NCBI GenBank assembly: GCA_021372715.1
Contig: JAJFTX010000126.1
Coordinates: 1-9,925 of the forward strand
Length of the DNA stretch: 9,925 nt
Origin: Methanobacterium sp.
GTDB lineage: Archaea; Methanobacteriota; Methanobacteria; Methanobacteriales; Methanobacteriaceae
Reading direction: 5' to 3'
Positions 6,810 through 9,925 of the stretch are shown here, piece by piece. The position numbers and the translations under genes are program-made. The notes under the pieces are model-generated. The model worked only from the letters and a program-made list of their open reading frames with translations, was not told where the DNA came from and searched no databases. Positions within the stretch are counted from its first letter, which is position 1. Every line of letters starts with the position of its first letter.

Positions 6810-8189
6810 ATGATAAAAATATACAACACTATGACCCGGAAAAAGGAAGAATTAAAACCTATAAACCAAAATAAGATTAAATTATTTGTTTGTGGACCTA
6901 CAGTCTACGATGAATCCCATATAGGGCATGCTAGAACATATATATCCTTTGATCTGATCACGCGCTATTTGAAAAATCAGGGATTTAGTGTTTTTTACCT
7001 GCAAAACATCACAGACATCGATGATAAAATAATAAAAAGAGCATCAGAATTAGGTGTTGAACCAATAGAACTGGCTCGCAAATATGAAAGAGAATATCTG
7101 GATGATATGCGCGTACTGGGTGTGGAGAATGTTAATTATTATGCCCGGGCCACAGAACATCTCCCGGAGATCATCAATCAGATCGAAAGATTAATGGCAA
7201 ATGATTTTGCCTATGAAACAGAGACCGGTATTTACTTTGATGAATCCAGTTTTCCAGAATTTGGAAAACTATCCCGTAGAAATTTGGAGGATTTAAACAT
7301 ACATAGAATAAGTCCGGATGATACTAAAAGAAATCCTGGTGATTTTGCTCTATGGAAAAAGAGGGATGATGAACCATTCTGGGATTCTCCCTGGGGAAAA
7401 GGTAGGCCAGGATGGCACATAGAGGACACGGCCATAACCGAGGAATACTTTGGACCACAATATGATATCCATGGGGGTGGGTTGGACCTAATATTCCCTC
7501 ATCATGAGGCTGAAATAGCTCAGATGGAATCGATTTCCGGTGAAAAACCAATGGTGCGCTATTGGATGCATACTGGTTTTTTGAATGTTAAAGGAGAGAA
7601 GATGTCTAAATCACTGGGAAATTTCTTAACCATCCGGGATCTGTTGCAGGAATATGATCCTGAGGTTTTCCGGTTTTTTGTTTTATCAACCCACTATCGA
7701 AGCCCCATAGATTTTAGTCAATCAGCCTTAGAACAATCAAAAAATAGTTTAGATAGGATATATAAATTTATGGAGAATATTGATGAACTTATTGAATCAG
7801 ATCTATATGAAAATAATGATTATGATGACAAATTAATACGCAAACTATTATTTACTAGAAGTAATTTTTTAAAAGCTATGGATAATGATTTTAATACGCC
7901 AGAAGCATTATCTATAATTTTTAATTCTATTAAAGATTTTAATCGGGAAATTAATGAAAAAAATGTGTCTAAATCTATTTTAAAGAGAGTTAAGTTATTT
8001 TTGTTGGAGTGGGGAGAGATATTTGGATTTAAATTACACAGTATAAATGATGCTGATGATAGAACAAAGGAACTTATTGATATTTTAATAGATATAAGGG
8101 GGAAATTGAGGGATAAGAAAGATTGGGAGCTATCAGACTTTATAAGAAGTAAATTAAATGATTTAAATATTATTTTAGAAGATAAATAA
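6810..8189 (+). CDS. cysS: Cysteinyl-tRNA synthetase
   Basis: The 459-residue product has the usual length and class I architecture: the HIGH motif in SHIGHAR (37-40), the KMSKS loop at 264-268 (KMSKSLGN), and helical anticodon-binding domains from ~300 on. It charges tRNA-Cys with cysteine in the cytoplasm. Of the four zinc ligands that select cysteine in the Escherichia coli enzyme, C28, H231 and E235 (in FPHHEAE) are here, but the motif GWHIEC reads GWHIED, so Asp206 replaces the second Cys. Several methanogens, including Methanothermobacter, lack this enzyme and use the SepRS/SepCysS route, so its presence narrows the lineage. Codon use turns much more AT-rich in the last third, where the protein family is also less conserved. 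The ribosome site is weak (GTGAGAT, 6797-6803). The gene follows tRNA-Cys by 29 bp. Confidence 0.96.
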   Translation: MIKIYNTMTRKKEELKPINQNKIKLFVCGPTVYDESHIGHARTYISFDLITRYLKNQGFSVFYLQNITDIDDKIIKRASELGVEPIELARKYEREYLDDMRVLGVENVNYYARATEHLPEIINQIERLMANDFAYETETGIYFDESSFPEFGKLSRRNLEDLNIHRISPDDTKRNPGDFALWKKRDDEPFWDSPWGKGRPGWHIEDTAITEEYFGPQYDIHGGGLDLIFPHHEAEIAQMESISGEKPMVRYWMHTGFLNVKGEKMSKSLGNFLTIRDLLQEYDPEVFRFFVLSTHYRSPIDFSQSALEQSKNSLDRIYKFMENIDELIESDLYENNDYDDKLIRKLLFTRSNFLKAMDNDFNTPEALSIIFNSIKDFNREINEKNVSKSILKRVKLFLLEWGEIFGFKLHSINDADDRTKELIDILIDIRGKLRDKKDWELSDFIRSKLNDLNIILEDK

Positions 8190-8204
8190 TTTATGTTAAT
8201 TTCT

Positions 8205-8963
8205 TCATTTTATTAATTTAAGACTTTTCAATATCTTCACTGAAAACCTTTTGAATTTATCTTTTATCTTATCAACCATTTCAAAATCGGTGAAAACAAA
8301 GATTAAAAATAGTAAATCAATAATCCATATTATCACAGAGAGTACCTTTTTCCAGGTCTCATTCATACTAATAACTTCCAGATCTTTCTGAGTCATAACT
8401 TCATTATTGAGTTTTAGCTGTATGGTTTTTTGAAAAACTTCAGTTCTGGTCTCGAAATTAGTAGCTGTTCCTCCTAAAACCTCAGTGAGTCCTGTTTGAA
8501 AAGGATAATTAAAATCGTATCTAATATTAAGGGGAATGGTCTGGCCTTTTAGGCTGGTCTGATTAGGAATGTCAACTTTTATATTCAAATACATTTCTTT
8601 ATTCAAAGGACCATTTGAACTATATTTAATCTCTTCCTTAGAACCAGGCCATTGATCTACCCTTAAATCTTGGGGTGGCCAGATGGTGCCGTTTTGAGTA
8701 ATTGTGGTATTGGGAAGTACATTCACCGCACCATTATGATAGCCCTGTATGGATTCTTCACCTAGATCTATCTCTAAATTTAAATAACCTCCCGGAGCCA
8801 GATAACCAGTAGCTGTATAAGAATCTTGATGAATTTCCTGTAATTCCATAGCAGGCGGGACTAAAAAGAACCAGTAAACAGGGATTACTATAAGAATACC
8901 TATACAAAGTATGAAAACTGCCAGTGTTTTTACATTATTTATTTCTTTAAATGGGAGGTTCAT
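8205..8963 (-). CDS. Uncharacterised protein with two membrane segments and an outside domain
   Basis: I do not recognise this 252-residue protein. It begins with a short basic N terminus and a hydrophobic segment at about 13-35 (LAVFILCIGILIVIPVYWFF). A polar, probably beta-rich domain of ~170 residues follows (37-206), then a second hydrophobic segment at 207-226 (VLSVIIWIIDLLFLIFVF) and a Lys-rich tail (230-252). By the positive-inside rule both ends are cytoplasmic and the central domain faces outside. That domain has no cysteine but four N-glycosylation sequons (N85, N91, N134, N201), consistent with an archaeal surface protein. A cell-envelope role is likely; function is unknown. The ATG has AAAGGAAA ~12 nt upstream. 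It ends only 15 bp from cysS, tail to tail, in a T-rich spacer that could stop transcription both ways. Confidence 0.78.
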   Translation of the reverse strand: MNLPFKEINNVKTLAVFILCIGILIVIPVYWFFLVPPAMELQEIHQDSYTATGYLAPGGYLNLEIDLGEESIQGYHNGAVNVLPNTTITQNGTIWPPQDLRVDQWPGSKEEIKYSSNGPLNKEMYLNIKVDIPNQTSLKGQTIPLNIRYDFNYPFQTGLTEVLGGTATNFETRTEVFQKTIQLKLNNEVMTQKDLEVISMNETWKKVLSVIIWIIDLLFLIFVFTDFEMVDKIKDKFKRFSVKILKSLKLIK

Positions 8964-9002
8964 TATATCTTATTTCCTTTCTAATTAAATATTGAACTGG
9001 AT

Positions 9003-9040
9003 TTTAAACCATTTCTATGGATTTAAATTGAATCCAATTT
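9003..9040. promoter_or_regulatory. Two adjacent inverted repeats in the divergent gap
   Basis: The 274-bp gap between the membrane protein and the flavin-binding protein holds no gene. It has an imperfect palindrome, TTTAAACCAT (9003-9012) with ATGGATTTAAA (9017-9027), then a perfect 6-bp one, AAATTG (9025-9030) with CAATTT (9035-9040). AATCCAAT recurs at 9059-9066. These could be operator sites, or chance in AT-rich DNA. Confidence 0.25.
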
Positions 9041-9176
9041 GTTATGGGATATTTATTAAATCCAATCTTATGTCAATTAAGACCATATAATAATATTTCT
9101 ATTAGATGTTAAATAGAAAAACTTTTACATTGATTAGAATAAGATTTTCAGATTTGTTTGTAGGTGTTTTTAACAA

Positions 9177-9186
9177 GATATATTAA
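9177..9186 (+). promoter_or_regulatory. Candidate TATA box of the flavin-binding protein gene
   Basis: GATATATTAA at 9177-9186 would place transcription start near 9208-9212, leaving a leader of ~25-30 nt that contains the GGTGGT ribosome site before ATG 9238. This also argues against the TTG start at 9187, which would lie upstream of the transcript. Confidence 0.4.
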
Positions 9187-9237
9187 TTGGACATTTCAAT
9201 ATCAATATGTGTCAATGTTTTTTTTAGTGGTGGTATC

Positions 9238-9633
9238 ATGGTAATGAGTATGGAAATGATGGATGCAATAGAAAAGGATAATGTGGTTTTTTTATCCACC
9301 TGTGCGGATGACATACCTAATGTAGTTCCCATTGGATTTGCTAGACCTGTAGATGATCAGACCATTCTCTTGGTGGATAATTATATGAATAAGACTCGTA
9401 AAAACATGGAGAAAAATCCAAAAGCTTCACTGGTATTAAGAGATGCTTCCAAATGTCCCTATCAATTTAAAGGAAGAGTAGAGATTTATGAGTCTGGAGA
9501 ATATTTTGATGATGCAGTGGATTGGGCTACCAGTGTTATGAGTAAATTATCCCCTAAAGCTGCTATCATATTTAAGGTAGAGGAAATATTTTCAGTACAA
9601 CCCGGTCCTGACGCCGGAAAAAAAGTAGATTAA
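9238..9633 (+). CDS. Pyridoxamine 5'-phosphate oxidase-like FMN-binding protein
   Basis: I choose ATG 9238 (131 residues, MVMSMEMMDAI...), which has GGTGGT at 9229-9234; ATG 9244 is also possible, and a frame back to TTG 9187 adds an unconvincing MDISISICVNVFF extension. The sequence fits the small split-barrel flavoproteins related to pyridoxamine phosphate oxidase: an opening helix, VVFLSTCADDIPNVVPIGFARPVDDQTILLVDN, then a helix with NKTRKNMEKNPKASLVL and the strand YQFKGRVEIYESGEYFDD. Such proteins bind FMN or F420 and often act as oxidoreductases on unknown substrates; one real pyridoxal synthesis enzyme cannot be inferred from this. The ending QPGPDAGKKVD looks like the natural C terminus of methanogen members, so the gene seems complete, yet foreign DNA begins at its very end. 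No signal peptide; cytoplasmic. Confidence 0.85.
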   Translation: MVMSMEMMDAIEKDNVVFLSTCADDIPNVVPIGFARPVDDQTILLVDNYMNKTRKNMEKNPKASLVLRDASKCPYQFKGRVEIYESGEYFDDAVDWATSVMSKLSPKAAIIFKVEEIFSVQPGPDAGKKVD

Positions 9634-9924
9634 ATCGCCGACAATATAGAAATCGCCCAGATTGTCGGTGATGAACCTGTGTTCGCTGCCGTCTGTTTTT
9701 ACGGCATGAATCATTTCTCCGCTATAACCGGTATAATAAATCCAATCTCCGACCACATTTAACGAATAAAAACCTCCTGTCTCGCTTTCACTTGTATCAT
9801 AGATTTTTTGAAGACCGCTTCCGTCCGTTTTGATTTTATATAAGCTGCGATTATCTTGCCAGTTGCTAAAATAAATCCAATCTCCTTGGATGGCTGCTTC
9901 CCCGCCGTTGTTTATATTTCCCGC
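9592..9924 (-). CDS. DUF5050-type repeat protein fragment of bacterial type (cut at both ends)
   Basis: The minus strand is open from the window edge to a TGA at 9592-9594. It encodes repeats of about 40-45 residues: AAIQGDWIYFSNWQDNRSL with YKIKTDGSGLQKIYD, then VVGDWIYYTGYSGEMIHAVKTDGS, then IVGDLIYFF. The GDWIYY...KTDGS unit is typical of DUF5050 beta-propeller-like proteins, common in Clostridia and other Bacillota, usually extracellular or surface-bound; function is unknown. Homology stops at about 9619, inside the last codons of the opposite archaeal gene, so the rest down to 9592 is probably only chance open frame. GC is higher than in the rest (28 of 60 in 9661-9720) and CG dinucleotides are frequent. 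This is most likely foreign DNA joined by chimera rather than a working gene of the host. Confidence 0.72.
   Translation of the reverse strand, partial: AGNINNGGEAAIQGDWIYFSNWQDNRSLYKIKTDGSGLQKIYDTSESETGGFYSLNVVGDWIYYTGYSGEMIHAVKTDGSEHRFITDNLGDFYIVGDLIYFFSGVRTGLY
9735..9885 (-). repeat. Direct 16-bp repeat encoding the GDWIY unit
   Basis: AATAAATCCAATCTCC occurs at 9735-9750 and again at 9870-9885, 135 bp apart. On the minus strand both copies encode the GDWIY core of successive DUF5050 repeats in the same frame, so this is internal protein repetition and not a mobile or CRISPR repeat. Confidence 0.8.
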
Positions 9925-9925
9925 G

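Noticed and set aside
9187..9237. TTG start giving a 148-residue flavin-binding protein
   Set aside because: The extra 17 residues do not fit the family, the TTG overlaps the likely TATA region, and ATG 9238 has a GGTGGT site.
9735..9885. 16-bp direct repeats as a possible start of a CRISPR array
   Set aside because: There are only two copies, 135 bp apart, and they encode the same peptide unit of a repeat protein in frame.

Overview
The window reads as genomic DNA from a hydrogenotrophic methanogenic archaeon, most likely a Methanobacterium-like member of the Methanobacteriales. The signs are the C-terminal third of a formylmethanofuran:tetrahydromethanopterin formyltransferase (Ftr), a polyferredoxin with six [4Fe-4S] motifs, a methanogen-type ThiI without a rhodanese domain, AT-rich DNA, TATA-like elements and T-rich terminators. 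The last ~290 bases do not fit this picture. They have higher GC and encode, on the other strand, a DUF5050-type repeat protein typical of Bacillota, joined to the archaeal DNA with no spacer.

Layout. (1) 1-2698, plus strand: ftr (partial), a PfkB-family kinase, the polyferredoxin and a two-CBS-domain protein. The ftr/kinase pair overlaps (ATGA), as does the polyferredoxin/CBS pair (TAATG). The group ends in a hairpin plus T-tract. It resembles the methanogenesis-linked accessory genes found with the Eha hydrogenase cluster. (2) 2785-5659, plus strand: an unrecognised protein with ten cysteines, thiI, and a YkgJ-type CxxCxxCC protein, closely spaced; a sulfur or Fe-S theme is possible. (3) 5719-6537, minus strand: a class I SAM-dependent methyltransferase, convergent with the previous unit across an imperfect hairpin. 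(4) 6710-8189, plus strand: tRNA-Cys(GCA) followed 29 bp later by cysS, its cognate synthetase. (5) 8205-8963, minus strand: an unrecognised protein with two membrane segments and an outside domain. (6) 9238-9633, plus strand: a small flavin-binding protein of the pyridoxamine 5'-phosphate oxidase-like family. (7) about 9634-9925, minus strand: the foreign DUF5050 fragment, probably an assembly or amplification chimera at a contig end.

The genes suggest a coupling of C1 metabolism and electron transfer (region 1), tRNA and sulfur chemistry (region 2), and cysteine supply to translation (region 4). Most worth following up are the unknown Cys-rich gene beside thiI, the linked tRNA-Cys/cysS pair with an apparent C73 discriminator and an Asp in place of a zinc-ligand Cys, and the foreign junction at the right end. 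I found no CRISPR array, insertion sequence, rRNA or phage gene.
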